A DNA stretch of 56,020 nt from Pseudomonas sp. PB120 (GCF_009761815.1 NZ_RWIN01000024.1:1-56020); one strand, 5' to 3'; positions 9,662-18,081 are shown, counted from the first letter of the stretch. Numbers and translations are program-made. Notes: a model not told the origin generated them from the letters alone.

Positions 9662-9820
9662 GTACGACCCCCAATAAAGACTCCCGCATCCTACGGGGAG
9701 CGCACGAGGGTAGCGGTGAAGCTTTGTAGGCGCTGTGTGAAATTGTGTAAGGGTTTTACTCAGGTGGGGGTGAGGGCGTATATCCTGCTTGCCTTGGATT
9801 TTATTGCGCCAATCAGGCCG

Positions 9821-9899
9821 CCATCGCGAGCAGGCTCGCTCCCACAGGAGATTTGTGAACGCCACAGATCAAGGGTGGGAGTGAGCCTGCTCGCGATGA
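9821..9899. repeat. REPIN (family A) in a divergent promoter region
   Basis: Facing REP arms (CGCGAGCAGGCTCGCTCCCA and GTGGGAGTGAGCCTGCTCGCGA) lie between the efflux adaptor and the response regulator, ending about 40 bp before the regulator start. Most other REP pairs in the window are at 3' ends, so this placement is unusual. Confidence 0.85.
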
Positions 9900-9937
9900 G
9901 GCCAGAAGGGTCGCCACCGCACTTTCTGGAAACACCC

Positions 9938-10639
9938 ATGCCCAACATCCTCCTGGTCGAAGACGACACTGCACTCTCCGAACTGATCGCCAGCTATCTG
10001 GAACGCAATGGCTACTCCGTCAGCGTGATCAGTCGCGGTGACCACGTGCGTGAGCGTGCGCGGCTCAATCCGCCGGACCTGGTGATCCTCGACCTGATGT
10101 TACCGGGGCTGGACGGCCTGCAAGTCTGCCGCCTGCTGCGCGCCGACTCCGCGACCTTGCCGATCCTGATGCTGACCGCCCGCGACGACAGCCACGATCA
10201 GGTGCTGGGCCTGGAAATGGGCGCCGACGACTACGTGACCAAACCCTGTGAGCCACGAGTGCTGCTGGCCCGGGTCCGGACCTTGTTGCGTCGCAGCAGC
10301 CTCAACGAACCGCAGACCGCCAACGACCGCATCCTGATGGGCAATCTGTGCATCGACCTGTCCGAACGCACGGTGACCTGGCGCGACCAATTGGTCGAAC
10401 TGTCCAGCGGCGAGTACAACCTGCTGGTGGTCCTGGCCCGTCATGCCGGCGAAGTGCTGAGCCGCGACCAGATCCTGCAACGCCTGCGCGGCATCGAGTT
10501 CAATGGCACCGACCGCTCGGTGGACGTGGCGATCTCCAAGTTGCGGCGCAAATTCGACGACCACGCGGGCGAAGCGCGCAAGATCAAGACGGTGTGGGGC
10601 AAGGGTTACCTGTTCAGCCGTTCCGAGTGGGAATGCTGA
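9938..10639 (+). CDS. OmpR-family response regulator
   Basis: 233 aa. The receiver domain (1-~115) has the acidic pair at E8-D10, phospho-acceptor D52 in VILDLMLPGLDG, T80 and K102 (YVTKP). It is followed by a winged-helix DNA-binding domain ending in KIKTVWGKGYLFS. The start is the ATG at 9938, giving the canonical MPNILLVEDD N-terminus. It is followed after 4 bp by its sensor kinase. The pair most resembles RstA/RstB. Its position opposite the RND operon suggests it may control the pump, but nothing in the sequence proves it. Confidence 0.94.
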   Translation: MPNILLVEDDTALSELIASYLERNGYSVSVISRGDHVRERARLNPPDLVILDLMLPGLDGLQVCRLLRADSATLPILMLTARDDSHDQVLGLEMGADDYVTKPCEPRVLLARVRTLLRRSSLNEPQTANDRILMGNLCIDLSERTVTWRDQLVELSSGEYNLLVVLARHAGEVLSRDQILQRLRGIEFNGTDRSVDVAISKLRRKFDDHAGEARKIKTVWGKGYLFSRSEWEC

Positions 10640-10643
10640 GCCG

Positions 10644-11945
10644 ATGTTCAGAATCCTCTTTCGCCTTTATCTGGTGACGATCGTCTCGTACAGCGCGGCG
10701 ATCTACCTGATCCCTGACGTGGTGGTCAAACTGTTCCACGAGCGGTTTGTCACCTACAACCTCGACTACTCGCGCGGCCTGCAAACCCTGATCGTCAAGC
10801 AATTCCACGCCGTTCCAACGGCGCAGTGGCCGGCATTGGCCGAGGAAATGGACAAGGAATTCCAGCCGTTGCACATCGTCCTGAGCGGCACCGACGATCC
10901 CGACTTCACGCTGTATGAACGGGAGCGCTTGCAGCAGGGCGGAAACGTGGTGCGCATCGGCGACTGGGGTTGGCGCACCCTGGCCGTGGCGCCGCTGAAC
11001 GAGCGGGCCGTGGTGAAGATGGTCGTCCCGCCGGACCCGATGGACGTGAGCCTGCTGTACTGGAGCATCAACGTCCTGATCGGCGCGACGATGCTCGCGT
11101 GCCTGCTGTTGTGGTTGCGCCCGCACTGGCGTGATCTCGAACGCCTCAAAGGCACCGCAGAACGTTTCGGCAAGGGCCACCTGGACGAGCGCACGCAGAT
11201 TGCCGCCAGTTCCAATATCGGCAGTCTGGCCAACGTGTTCGACACCATGGCCGGCGATATCGAGAAACTGCTCAATCAGCAGCGCGACCTGCTCAACGCC
11301 GTGTCCCACGAATTGCGTACACCGCTGACGCGCCTCGATTTCGGCCTTGCGCTGGCCCTGTCCGACGACTTGCCCGCCGCCAGTCGCGAACGCCTGCAAG
11401 GGCTGGTCGCGCACATTCGCGAACTCGACGAATTGGTCCTGGAGCTGCTGTCCTACAGCCGCCTGCAGAATCCGGCGAGATTGCCCGAGCAGGTCGAGGT
11501 GTCGCTGGATGAGTTCATCGACAGCATCCTCGGCAGCGTCGACGAAGAACTGGAATCCCCGGACATCGTCATCGACGTGCTGCTTCACGGCCAGCTCGAA
11601 CGCTTCAGCCTTGACCCGCGCTTGACCGCGCGCGCACTGCAGAACCTGCTGCGCAACGCCACGCGCTATTGCGAGAAGCGCATTCAGGTGAGCGTGCAGG
11701 TGGGTTCGAAGGGGTGTGAAATCTGGGTCGACGACGACGGGATCGGCATTCCGGACGATGAGCGCGAACGAATATTTGAACCCTTCTATCGACTCGACCG
11801 CAGCCGTGATCGGGCGACAGGCGGGTTTGGCCTGGGCCTGGCGATCAGCCGCCGGGCGCTTGAGGCCCAGGGCGGGACGTTGACCGTTGAAGCGTCACCC
11901 TTGGGCGGGGCGCGGTTTCGGTTGTGGTTGCCTAGCGGTCATTAA
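10644..11945 (+). CDS. RstB-like sensor histidine kinase
   Basis: 433 aa. An N-terminal membrane segment is followed by a ~130-residue periplasmic sensor, then a second membrane segment (VLIGATMLACLLLWL). Next come a HAMP linker, the H-box AVSHELRTPLTRLDF, and an ATPase domain with N box (LLRNATRYC), G1 (DDDGIGIPDDE), F box (FEPFYRLD) and G2 (GGFGLGLAISRRA). It is complete by family standards and lies 4 bp after the response regulator, so the two are co-translated. The input signal is unknown. Confidence 0.94.
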   Translation: MFRILFRLYLVTIVSYSAAIYLIPDVVVKLFHERFVTYNLDYSRGLQTLIVKQFHAVPTAQWPALAEEMDKEFQPLHIVLSGTDDPDFTLYERERLQQGGNVVRIGDWGWRTLAVAPLNERAVVKMVVPPDPMDVSLLYWSINVLIGATMLACLLLWLRPHWRDLERLKGTAERFGKGHLDERTQIAASSNIGSLANVFDTMAGDIEKLLNQQRDLLNAVSHELRTPLTRLDFGLALALSDDLPAASRERLQGLVAHIRELDELVLELLSYSRLQNPARLPEQVEVSLDEFIDSILGSVDEELESPDIVIDVLLHGQLERFSLDPRLTARALQNLLRNATRYCEKRIQVSVQVGSKGCEIWVDDDGIGIPDDERERIFEPFYRLDRSRDRATGGFGLGLAISRRALEAQGGTLTVEASPLGGARFRLWLPSGH

Positions 11946-11954
11946 TAAACGGCG

Positions 11955-11972
11955 ACTGTCAGATTTGACAGT
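11955..11972. promoter_or_regulatory. Perfect 7-bp inverted repeat after the sensor kinase gene
   Basis: ACTGTCA-GATT-TGACAGT begins 10 bp after the kinase stop. No T-run follows, so it is a weak terminator candidate. It lies 83 bp before the start of the 83-aa gene and could instead be an operator for it. Confidence 0.55.
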
Positions 11973-12054
11973 AGTCAGGGGCTTCACTTAAGCGTTTCAT
12001 TGCCTCTTCGCAGTCAGGCTTCGACGGTAAGCGCTGATGGGAAGGAGAGGAGCG

Positions 12055-12306
12055 ATGGTTGAGCACAGCCTAAGAAAAAACGGTATCGGAACGATTAACG
12101 CCATCCGGGTAGTCCGGGTAGAAACCACGTCAACGACGTTTGCGATGGTGACGCCGGATGATGGTTCTTCGCGGCTGGCGATCAGGATAGGGCCCAATAT
12201 CACGCCGACGGGGGACGTCTGTTTTTTCGTGGGTGACAAGGTGGCGTATACGGTGGTTGTCAGTGTGCCGGGGGCGTTTCCAGTGGCGCTGGTGAAGACC
12301 AGATGA
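12055..12306 (+). CDS. Hypothetical 83-aa protein
   Basis: A small protein I do not recognise. The ATG at 12055 follows a strong ribosome-binding site (AAGGAGAGGAGCG), which is the main evidence that it is real. It is rich in beta-branched residues (Val, Ile, Thr), with alternating hydrophobic strands (AIRVVRVETTSTTFAMV, VAYTVVVSV). It has no signal peptide, membrane segment or cysteine pair. It stands alone between the two-component system and a REP element, on the strand opposite the ECF operon. A small all-beta fold is plausible. Confidence 0.65.
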   Translation: MVEHSLRKNGIGTINAIRVVRVETTSTTFAMVTPDDGSSRLAIRIGPNITPTGDVCFFVGDKVAYTVVVSVPGAFPVALVKTR

Positions 12307-12321
12307 ACTTGCGTTATGAAC

Positions 12322-12490
12322 CTGTAGCAGCTGCCGAGCTTGCCCTGTGGCGAGGGGATTTATCCCCGTTCGGCGGCGAAGCCGTCGTAATCCATTCGAC
12401 GCGGTGTATATGACAAAAAGGGGGGCTGCTTCGCAACCCAACGGGGATAAATCCCCTCGCCACAGGGCACGCTCGGCAGCAGCTACAAGT
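12322..12490. repeat. Long REP inverted pair (family B, GGGGATTTATCCCC variant)
   Basis: Two facing copies of CTGTGGCGAGGGGATTTATC are separated by about 75 bp. The inverted similarity extends outward on both sides (GTAGCAGCTGCCGAGC against its imperfect complement), so the whole element is about 170 bp and could fold into one long cruciform. It separates the 83-aa gene from the convergent anti-sigma gene. Confidence 0.85.
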
Positions 12491-12498
12491 CGACCAAA

Positions 12499-13266
12499 TC
12501 ACGCGCTGAGCCGGCCCCGCAACAACTTCGCCATGTCCTCCAGCTCGGCCGTCGGGTTGTGCCCGATCAGCATCCACGCGTGATCCACGTCAGCCCAATA
12601 CACAATGTTCATTCCATGCCGACGTTCCTGGGCGAAATCCCGGCTACCGGTGCTCGAGCGGGTGACGCACAGCGCCATCGGGCCGTGTACCGGGTCCAGG
12701 TAGCTGATCTGGGCGATGGCCACGCCTTCGTATTCGAGAATCTGTGCACGCTTGAATTCAGGGCGCGGCAACGCCAGTTTTGCCGGCAGCAGATTCAAGC
12801 CGAGACGCGAATCGATGGTGCGCAGCTGCGCCTGTTGCGCGGCGTCGTCGCTGGGCAGGTGTTCCAGGGTTTGCGGCACGTAGAGGGCCATGTAGTCGGC
12901 GACCAGCCCGCGCCAGTTGTTTTGCTCCTGGCTCGATTGCCAGCCGAGGAACAACCGGTCCGCCAGCACGCCGCTGGCCACCAGGGTGGCGGCCGCCGCG
13001 AGGAACCAGCGGCGGTTCATCTGCGGACGCTCAGGGGAGGGCAGCGTGTCGAGCATGGACTGCAAGCGATCCACCGGGGCCTGGCGTGTCAGCTCATCGA
13101 AAGCCTGGTTGAACGGCAGGCTGCTGCGTGCCAGCCATTGCAGGCGCAGATTGAGCATCGAGTCCCTCGAAATGGCGGCGTCGACGCTGGCGCGTTGTTC
13201 GGTGTCGAGCTGGTCGTCGAGGTAGGCGACCAACAGCTCGTCCGAAGGTATCGCGTGATCGTTCAT
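12499..13266 (-). CDS. Anti-sigma factor (transmembrane)
   Basis: 255 aa. The N-terminal ~90 residues resemble the zinc-less anti-sigma helical domain (DELLVAYLDDQLDTEQRASVD). A membrane segment follows (RRWFLAAAATLVASGVLADRL, about residues 85-105), then an external C-terminal domain. It overlaps the ECF sigma gene by 4 bp (ATGA), the usual coupling of a sigma factor to its inhibitor. The external domain would carry the signal input. Its ligand is unknown. Confidence 0.88.
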   Translation of the reverse strand: MNDHAIPSDELLVAYLDDQLDTEQRASVDAAISRDSMLNLRLQWLARSSLPFNQAFDELTRQAPVDRLQSMLDTLPSPERPQMNRRWFLAAAATLVASGVLADRLFLGWQSSQEQNNWRGLVADYMALYVPQTLEHLPSDDAAQQAQLRTIDSRLGLNLLPAKLALPRPEFKRAQILEYEGVAIAQISYLDPVHGPMALCVTRSSTGSRDFAQERRHGMNIVYWADVDHAWMLIGHNPTAELEDMAKLLRGRLSA

Positions 13267-13790
13267 CGACGTTCTCCAGTGGTAGGGTTAGGCACCGCGT
13301 GCAACGGCGGATACTCGGCCAGCTTGACCCGGGCCGCAGCGAGGCGGCTCATGACCGTGCCGATGGGCACCTGAAGCACATCGGCGACCTCGCGATACGA
13401 CAAGCCCTCGACATAGGCCAGAAACACGGTTTCACGCTGGGCTTCGGGCAGCGCATCGACCCGCCGGATCACCTGCGCGGCCAGCACGTGGGTCTGCGCC
13501 GCGTATTCACCGTCGAACGACAAGGCGTTGTCGGCATCCACCAGTCCCGTTCCATGCCGTATGCGCCGGGAGCGCACTTCGTTGAGCCATATCGAATGCA
13601 GAATGCTCAGCAGCCATCGGTCCATGCGCGTGCCCGATTCAAACTGGCTCGCCCGTTCGAGCGCCCGCACACAAGTCGCCTGAACCAGGTCTTCGGCGAC
13701 ATGCCGTTGTCGGGACAGCAGCAGGCCGTAGCGCCATAAGCGCGCCAGGTGCTGGCCCAACTCTGCTCGTATTGCCTGATCGCTGGCGAT
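13263..13790 (-). CDS. ECF-type RNA polymerase sigma factor
   Basis: About 175 aa. Region 2 spans LARLWRYGLLLSRQRHVAEDLVQATCVRALERASQF ... RMDRWLLSILHSIWLNE in two stretches, and region 4 has EAQRETVFLAYVEGLSYREVADVL and IGTVMSRLAAARVKL. The start is not obvious. No ATG, GTG or TTG occurs between the upstream gene's stop and the conserved region, apart from a TTG at 13760 that would trim the protein close to region 2. A perfect GGAGGT (13795-13800) lies 4 bp before an ATC codon at 13790, which I give as the provisional start. A TTG at 13913, inside the TPR gene, is the only longer alternative. It sits in an operon with the TPR protein and the anti-sigma factor. Confidence 0.82.
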   Translation of the reverse strand: MASDQAIRAELGQHLARLWRYGLLLSRQRHVAEDLVQATCVRALERASQFESGTRMDRWLLSILHSIWLNEVRSRRIRHGTGLVDADNALSFDGEYAAQTHVLAAQVIRRVDALPEAQRETVFLAYVEGLSYREVADVLQVPIGTVMSRLAAARVKLAEYPPLHAVPNPTTGERR

Positions 13791-13812
13791 GGCGACCTCC
13801 GTCTGCTCGGTG

Positions 13813-14346
13813 TCAGGTTTTCGATGAATCGTTGATGGCTTCGGCCAGGTCCTGGTATTCCTCGCAGGTGCTGCCGCAGATCGATTTGATCTTCTGCAAC
13901 TGCTCTTGAGCAAGGTCCAGTCGACCTTTGATCACGTAGGCTTCGCCGAGGTATTCGCGAACTTTCGCGTATTGCGGATCGAGTTTCACCGATTGCAGGT
14001 AATACCCGATGCCTTCATCGGTACGGCCCAGTTTACGGGTGGCGTAACCACGATAGTTCAAGGCTTCGGCGGTGTTCGGCTGTTTCAGCGTATCGAGCAG
14101 GGCCAGGGCTTCTTCATAGCGACCGTCCTTGGCCAGCTGATAGGCGTATTGGGTGCGGTCGGCGTCCGGCAGCAGGCTGCTGGTTTGCTTGAGGCATTTC
14201 TGCGACTTGGTGTCGAGGACCTGGCCTTTGGGGCAGCTGGGCCTGGCCGGTGCGTCATCTCCACCGCCATTGGCCCAGGCCAACGAACCGGATAAGGCCA
14301 CCGCCAGTAAGAAGGGGGTAGCGATAACAGCGAAACGGGTGTTCAT
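13813..14346 (-). CDS. Periplasmic TPR-repeat protein
   Basis: 177 aa. Signal peptide (FAVIATPFLLAVALSGSLAWA) is followed by a small Cys-containing region and about three tetratricopeptide repeats (DGRYEEALALLDTL, ALNYRGYATRKLGRTDEGI, AKVREYLGEAYVIKGRLDLA), with a CGSTC pair near the C-terminus. The ATG at 14346 has GGAG 8 bp upstream. It is the first gene of the leftward operon TPR - ECF sigma - anti-sigma, so it may be an extracytoplasmic sensor partner or the main regulon member. That role is inferred from context. Confidence 0.88.
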   Translation of the reverse strand: MNTRFAVIATPFLLAVALSGSLAWANGGGDDAPARPSCPKGQVLDTKSQKCLKQTSSLLPDADRTQYAYQLAKDGRYEEALALLDTLKQPNTAEALNYRGYATRKLGRTDEGIGYYLQSVKLDPQYAKVREYLGEAYVIKGRLDLAQEQLQKIKSICGSTCEEYQDLAEAINDSSKT

Positions 14347-14586
14347 GGGTGTTGCTCCATTGGTTCATTCGTTTCAGTCAAAAACATGTCCCGGCAACAG
14401 GTAGCGCACGGTGTTATCCCACAGGTCGTCAGGGTGAACCAGCACCACTAACAGGCTAATCACCTGCGTTGTTAAGAGAACACCGCTCAGTGAACAATTA
14501 TTCATTTCTTTGCGTCGGCATTTACAAGGAAAGCTCAAACCGAGGCGCTATGCTCGACGGCAATTCCTGTCATCTGGAGCACTGCC

Positions 14587-15366
14587 ATGAAAGATCAGGT
14601 CCATCACGCTGCGGCGGCCGGTTATAAAACCGCCGCCGACACTTACGTCCGTGGTCGCCCGGACTATCCGCCGCAGTTGGCCGATTGGCTGACCGGGACG
14701 CTCGGCCTGGACGCGGACAAAGCCGTCGTCGACCTGGGGGCGGGCACCGGCAAGTTCACCGCCCGACTGGTGGCGACCGGGGCGCAGGTGATTGCCGTGG
14801 AACCGGTGGCGCAGATGCTCGAGAAACTGTCCGCAGCCTTTCCTGAGGTGCTGGCGGTCAACGGCACCGCCATGGACCTGCCGTTGCCGGATGCCTCGGT
14901 GGATGTCGTGGTCTGCGCCCAGGCCTTCCACTGGTTTGCCGGCACCGAGGCGCTGACGGAAATCGCTCGGGTGCTCAAGCCTGGTGGCAAGTTGGGGCTG
15001 GTGTGGAACCTGCGTGATACGCGGGTGAGTTGGGTGCCGAAACTGGATGCGATCGTCAATGCGCTGGAAGGCGACACGCCGCGCTTCTATACCGGGGCAT
15101 GGCGCCGGGCCTTTCCCCATGGGGCGTTCGGGCCGTTGCAAGAACAGCAGTTCAGCCATGGGCACACGGGATCGCCGGAGGATGTGATTTTCAATCGTGT
15201 GCGCTCCACCAGTTTTGTCGCGGCATTGCCGGAGGTGGAGCGGGGGAAAGTGGATGAGCAGATCAGGGCGTTGATTGCTGCGGAGCCCGATTTAAGGGGC
15301 AAAGAATTACTGACCGTGCCCTACGTGACAGCGGCATTCGTGGCAGTGAAGAATGGGCACGGCTGA
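14587..15366 (+). CDS. Class I SAM-dependent methyltransferase
   Basis: 259 aa. Motif I VVDLGAGTGKFTARL (about residue 46) binds S-adenosylmethionine. It is followed by VIAVEPVAQML, an acidic loop with AMDLPLPDASVDVVVC, and the post-motif ARVLKPGGKLGLVWN. This is the Methyltransf_11 type that includes small-molecule methylases related to UbiE/BioC. The ATG follows CTGGAGCACTGCC. The substrate is unknown. It is flanked by a REPIN downstream and stands as a single gene. Confidence 0.88.
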   Translation: MKDQVHHAAAAGYKTAADTYVRGRPDYPPQLADWLTGTLGLDADKAVVDLGAGTGKFTARLVATGAQVIAVEPVAQMLEKLSAAFPEVLAVNGTAMDLPLPDASVDVVVCAQAFHWFAGTEALTEIARVLKPGGKLGLVWNLRDTRVSWVPKLDAIVNALEGDTPRFYTGAWRRAFPHGAFGPLQEQQFSHGHTGSPEDVIFNRVRSTSFVAALPEVERGKVDEQIRALIAAEPDLRGKELLTVPYVTAAFVAVKNGHG

Positions 15367-15376
15367 CCGAAATCCC

Positions 15377-15468
15377 CTGTAGGAGTGAGCCTGCTCGCGA
15401 TGACGGTGTGTCAGTCGACATCAATGCTGAATGATAAATCGTCATCGCGAGCAGGCTCGCTCCCACAT
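15377..15468. repeat. REPIN (family A)
   Basis: Left arm GTAGGAGTGAGCCTGCTCGCGA and right arm CGCGAGCAGGCTCGCTCCCA face each other about 40 bp apart. They lie between the convergent methyltransferase and dehydrogenase genes. The two arms differ at two positions. Confidence 0.85.
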
Positions 15469-15524
15469 TGGATTGATACCGGACATGAATTCTGTGAACA
15501 CTGACAAGATACTGTGAGGCGATA

Positions 15525-16478
15525 TCAGCCCAGGAGGCGAATCGGCTCACCGGCTGACCACGCCTGAATATCCTCGATCATCTGCGAAAAAAACAGGTGG
15601 TAGTTCTGCTGGCTGACATACCCGACATGGGGTGTCGCCAGCACATTCTCCAGCGTCCTGAACGGGTGATGCGCCGGCAACGGCTCTTGCTCGAATACGT
15701 CCAGCGCCGCGCCGGCCAGGCGTTGTTTTTGCAGCGCCTTGATCAGCGCGGCCTCGTCGACAATCGGCCCGCGCGCGGTGTTGACCAGCCAGGCGGTGGG
15801 CTTCATCCAGTCGAGCGCCTGAGCGTCCACCAGGCCTCGGCTGCGATCACTGAGCACCAGATGCACCGACAGCACATCGGCCTGTTCGAACAGTTCCTGT
15901 TTGCTGACATACGTCACGCCGACCTCGGCCGCGCGCTCGGTCGTCAGGTTTTCGCTCCAGGCGATGACCCGCATGCCAAACACTTGGCCGAACTGCGCAA
16001 CCCGCTGACCGATGCTGCCCAGCCCCAGGATTGCCAGAGTCTTGCCGTGCAGGTCGCCGCCCAGGCCTTGTTGCCATTGGCCGGCGCGCAACGCGTTCGC
16101 TTCGACGACCAGGTTGCGGGTGGCGGCCATGATCAAGGCCCAGGTCAGTTCCGGGGCGGCGTGTTTGTAGCTGTCGGTGCCGCTGACCTGGATGCCCAGC
16201 GCGGCGGCGGCTTTCAAATCCAGGGCCGCGTTGCGCATGCCGCCAGTGACCAGCAGTTTGAGTTTCGGCAACCGCCGCAGCAGGTCTTCATCGAAACGGG
16301 TGCGCTCGCGCATCACGCAGATCACTTCAAACTCGGCCAGGCGTGCGGCCGTCGTTTCGTTGTCGGCCGGGTAATCATGGATAAAACTCACCTGGCCGAT
16401 GCTGTCCAGAACCGACCAGTCCACCACGCCCCGCGCTACATCCTGCCAGTCATCAATTACCGCAATCTGCACTGCCAT
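15525..16478 (-). CDS. D-isomer-specific 2-hydroxyacid dehydrogenase
   Basis: 317 aa, NAD(P)-dependent family related to phosphoglycerate and glyoxylate/hydroxypyruvate reductases. It has the nucleotide-binding motif LGLGSIGQRVAQFGQ, the catalytic Arg in NTARGPIVDE, a Glu downstream, and the catalytic His in TPHVGYVS. The usual QPE-type His context is slightly altered, which is common among the uncharacterised D-2-HDH proteins of pseudomonads. It is followed after 13 bp by the alpha/beta hydrolase gene upstream on the same strand. The substrate is not predictable. Confidence 0.9.
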   Translation of the reverse strand: MAVQIAVIDDWQDVARGVVDWSVLDSIGQVSFIHDYPADNETTAARLAEFEVICVMRERTRFDEDLLRRLPKLKLLVTGGMRNAALDLKAAAALGIQVSGTDSYKHAAPELTWALIMAATRNLVVEANALRAGQWQQGLGGDLHGKTLAILGLGSIGQRVAQFGQVFGMRVIAWSENLTTERAAEVGVTYVSKQELFEQADVLSVHLVLSDRSRGLVDAQALDWMKPTAWLVNTARGPIVDEAALIKALQKQRLAGAALDVFEQEPLPAHHPFRTLENVLATPHVGYVSQQNYHLFFSQMIEDIQAWSAGEPIRLLG

Positions 16479-16491
16479 CAGCCTTACCTCA

Positions 16492-17517
16492 TCAATGAAC
16501 AGGGTTTGTTTTGCTCAGCCAGGCGAGCAGGGCCTGGTGGAATTCGGCGGGTTCTTCCATTTGTGGCGCATGGCCCATGCCGGGAAACTCAACGAGGGTC
16601 GACTGCGGAATCAGTTTCGCCACTTGCTTGCCGAGCTTGTCGTAATGACCGAGTTTAGCCTTGACCTCGGGTGAGGCGATGTCGCTGCCGATGGCGGTGG
16701 TGTCGGACGTGCCGATGAGCAGCAGGGTCGGCATCTTCAGGTCCTTGAACTCGTAGTACACCGGCTGGGTGAAGATCATGTCGTAGATCAGTGCCGAATT
16801 CCATGCCACCTGGATTTTGCCCGGGCCTTTGGCCATGCCCGCGTACATGTTAACCCAGCGGTCGAATTCCGGTTTCCAACGGCCGTCGTAGTAGGTCTTG
16901 CGTTGATAGTCGTGAATGCCTTGTGCATTGACCTTCAGCTCGCGTTCGTACCATTGATCAACCGTGCGGTACGGCACGCCGAGGGCTTTCCAGTCTTCCA
17001 GGCCGATAGGGTTGACCAGCGCCAGTTGTTCGACCTGATCGGGGTATTGCAACGCGTAACGGGTGGCGAGCATACCGCCGGTGGAATGGCCGAGCAGGGT
17101 GGCTTTCTGGATGCCCAGGGCCTTGAGCAATTGCTGGGTGTTGGTCGCCAGTTGCTGGAAGGTGTACTGATAGTTGTCCGGTTTGCTGGAGGAACAGAAA
17201 CCGATCTGGTCCGGGGCGATCACCCGATAACCAGCCTCGCTCAGGGCCTTGATCGAACTGTCCCAGGTGGCGCCGCAGAAATTTTTGCCGTGCATCAGCA
17301 CGACGCTGCGGCCGTTGGCCTTGCCGTGCGCGGCGACGTCCATGTAACCCATTTGCAGGGATTTGCCCTGAGACTGAAAGGCGAAATGCTTGAGGGTGTA
17401 GGGATACTCGAAACCTTGCAGCTCGGGCCCGTATTCCGGACCTTCAGCGTGAGCGAGAAGGGGCAGTGCGGCGGTCAGCAGCAGGCCGGGCAGCCAGCGC
17501 AGAAGGGTCAATGGCAT
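16492..17517 (-). CDS. Secreted alpha/beta-fold hydrolase
   Basis: 341 aa. The signal peptide (LLRWLPGLLLTAALPLLAHA) implies a periplasmic or exported enzyme. The fold is marked by the oxyanion HG motif (VVLMHGKNFCG), the nucleophile elbow GHSTGG (Ser145), and the catalytic His in PGMGHAPQMEEP. It belongs to the general esterase/lactonase/haloalkane-dehalogenase-like group. It lies 13 bp upstream of the D-2-hydroxyacid dehydrogenase gene, so the two could form a short operon handling an ester or lactone-derived hydroxyacid. This link is speculative. Confidence 0.9.
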   Translation of the reverse strand: MPLTLLRWLPGLLLTAALPLLAHAEGPEYGPELQGFEYPYTLKHFAFQSQGKSLQMGYMDVAAHGKANGRSVVLMHGKNFCGATWDSSIKALSEAGYRVIAPDQIGFCSSSKPDNYQYTFQQLATNTQQLLKALGIQKATLLGHSTGGMLATRYALQYPDQVEQLALVNPIGLEDWKALGVPYRTVDQWYERELKVNAQGIHDYQRKTYYDGRWKPEFDRWVNMYAGMAKGPGKIQVAWNSALIYDMIFTQPVYYEFKDLKMPTLLLIGTSDTTAIGSDIASPEVKAKLGHYDKLGKQVAKLIPQSTLVEFPGMGHAPQMEEPAEFHQALLAWLSKTNPVH

Positions 17518-17634
17518 GGTGGAGCTCCACGGGAAATCGGCCGATGCTGGATCGGCACGATTAGGGGGACATTAAACACACAGGCAATGATCTTGCGTGA
17601 TCGTTCAACGCCAACCGACTGAAGCCGTCAGATA

Positions 17635-18081
17635 TCACTTCGCCGGGTAGTCCGCTACCACCACGTCAGTGCCGTCCTTTTTCAGGCCGATCACCTGGTA
17701 GGCATCGCTCATGCCGTCCATTTCCATGCCGGGCGAACCCATGGGCATGCCGGGAGCGGCCACACCCAACAGGTCATCGCCCTTGCTCAGGGCCAGCACC
17801 TGATCGGCCGGGACATGGCCTTCGACGAATTTGCCGTTGATCAACGCCGTGTGGCAGGACGCCAGGCGTGGCGGCACGCCGTGCTGTTGCTTGAATTCGC
17901 TCATGTTGGCTTCAACGTGGTCTTCGACCTTGAAGCCGTTGGCTTCCAGATGACTGACCCATTTTTTGCAGCAGCCGCAATTGGCATCGCGGTGGACTTC
18001 AATCGGGATCAGGTCGGCGGCTTGTGCCAGGGAAGAAAGAAAAAGGGCGCTCAGGGCGATCAGACGCAGATGATTTCGCAT
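17635..18081 (-). CDS. DUF411 periplasmic metal-associated protein
   Basis: 148 aa. Signal peptide (LIALSALFLSSLAQA) is followed by a DUF411 domain with the conserved HRDANCGCCKKWVSHLEANG motif, then SCHTALINGKFVEGHVPA and a Met-rich tail (MPMGSPGMEMDGM). DUF411 proteins are usually found with copper-resistance genes, and the Cys, His and Met residues suit metal binding. No copper operon is nearby here. I chose the ATG at 18081; an upstream start would add five residues before the signal peptide. Confidence 0.85.
   Translation of the reverse strand: MRNHLRLIALSALFLSSLAQAADLIPIEVHRDANCGCCKKWVSHLEANGFKVEDHVEANMSEFKQQHGVPPRLASCHTALINGKFVEGHVPADQVLALSKGDDLLGVAAPGMPMGSPGMEMDGMSDAYQVIGLKKDGTDVVVADYPAK

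Noticed and set aside
9035..9937. N-terminal extension of the response regulator frame
   Set aside because: The extension is antisense to the efflux adaptor and crosses a REP element. The family N-terminus begins at 9938.
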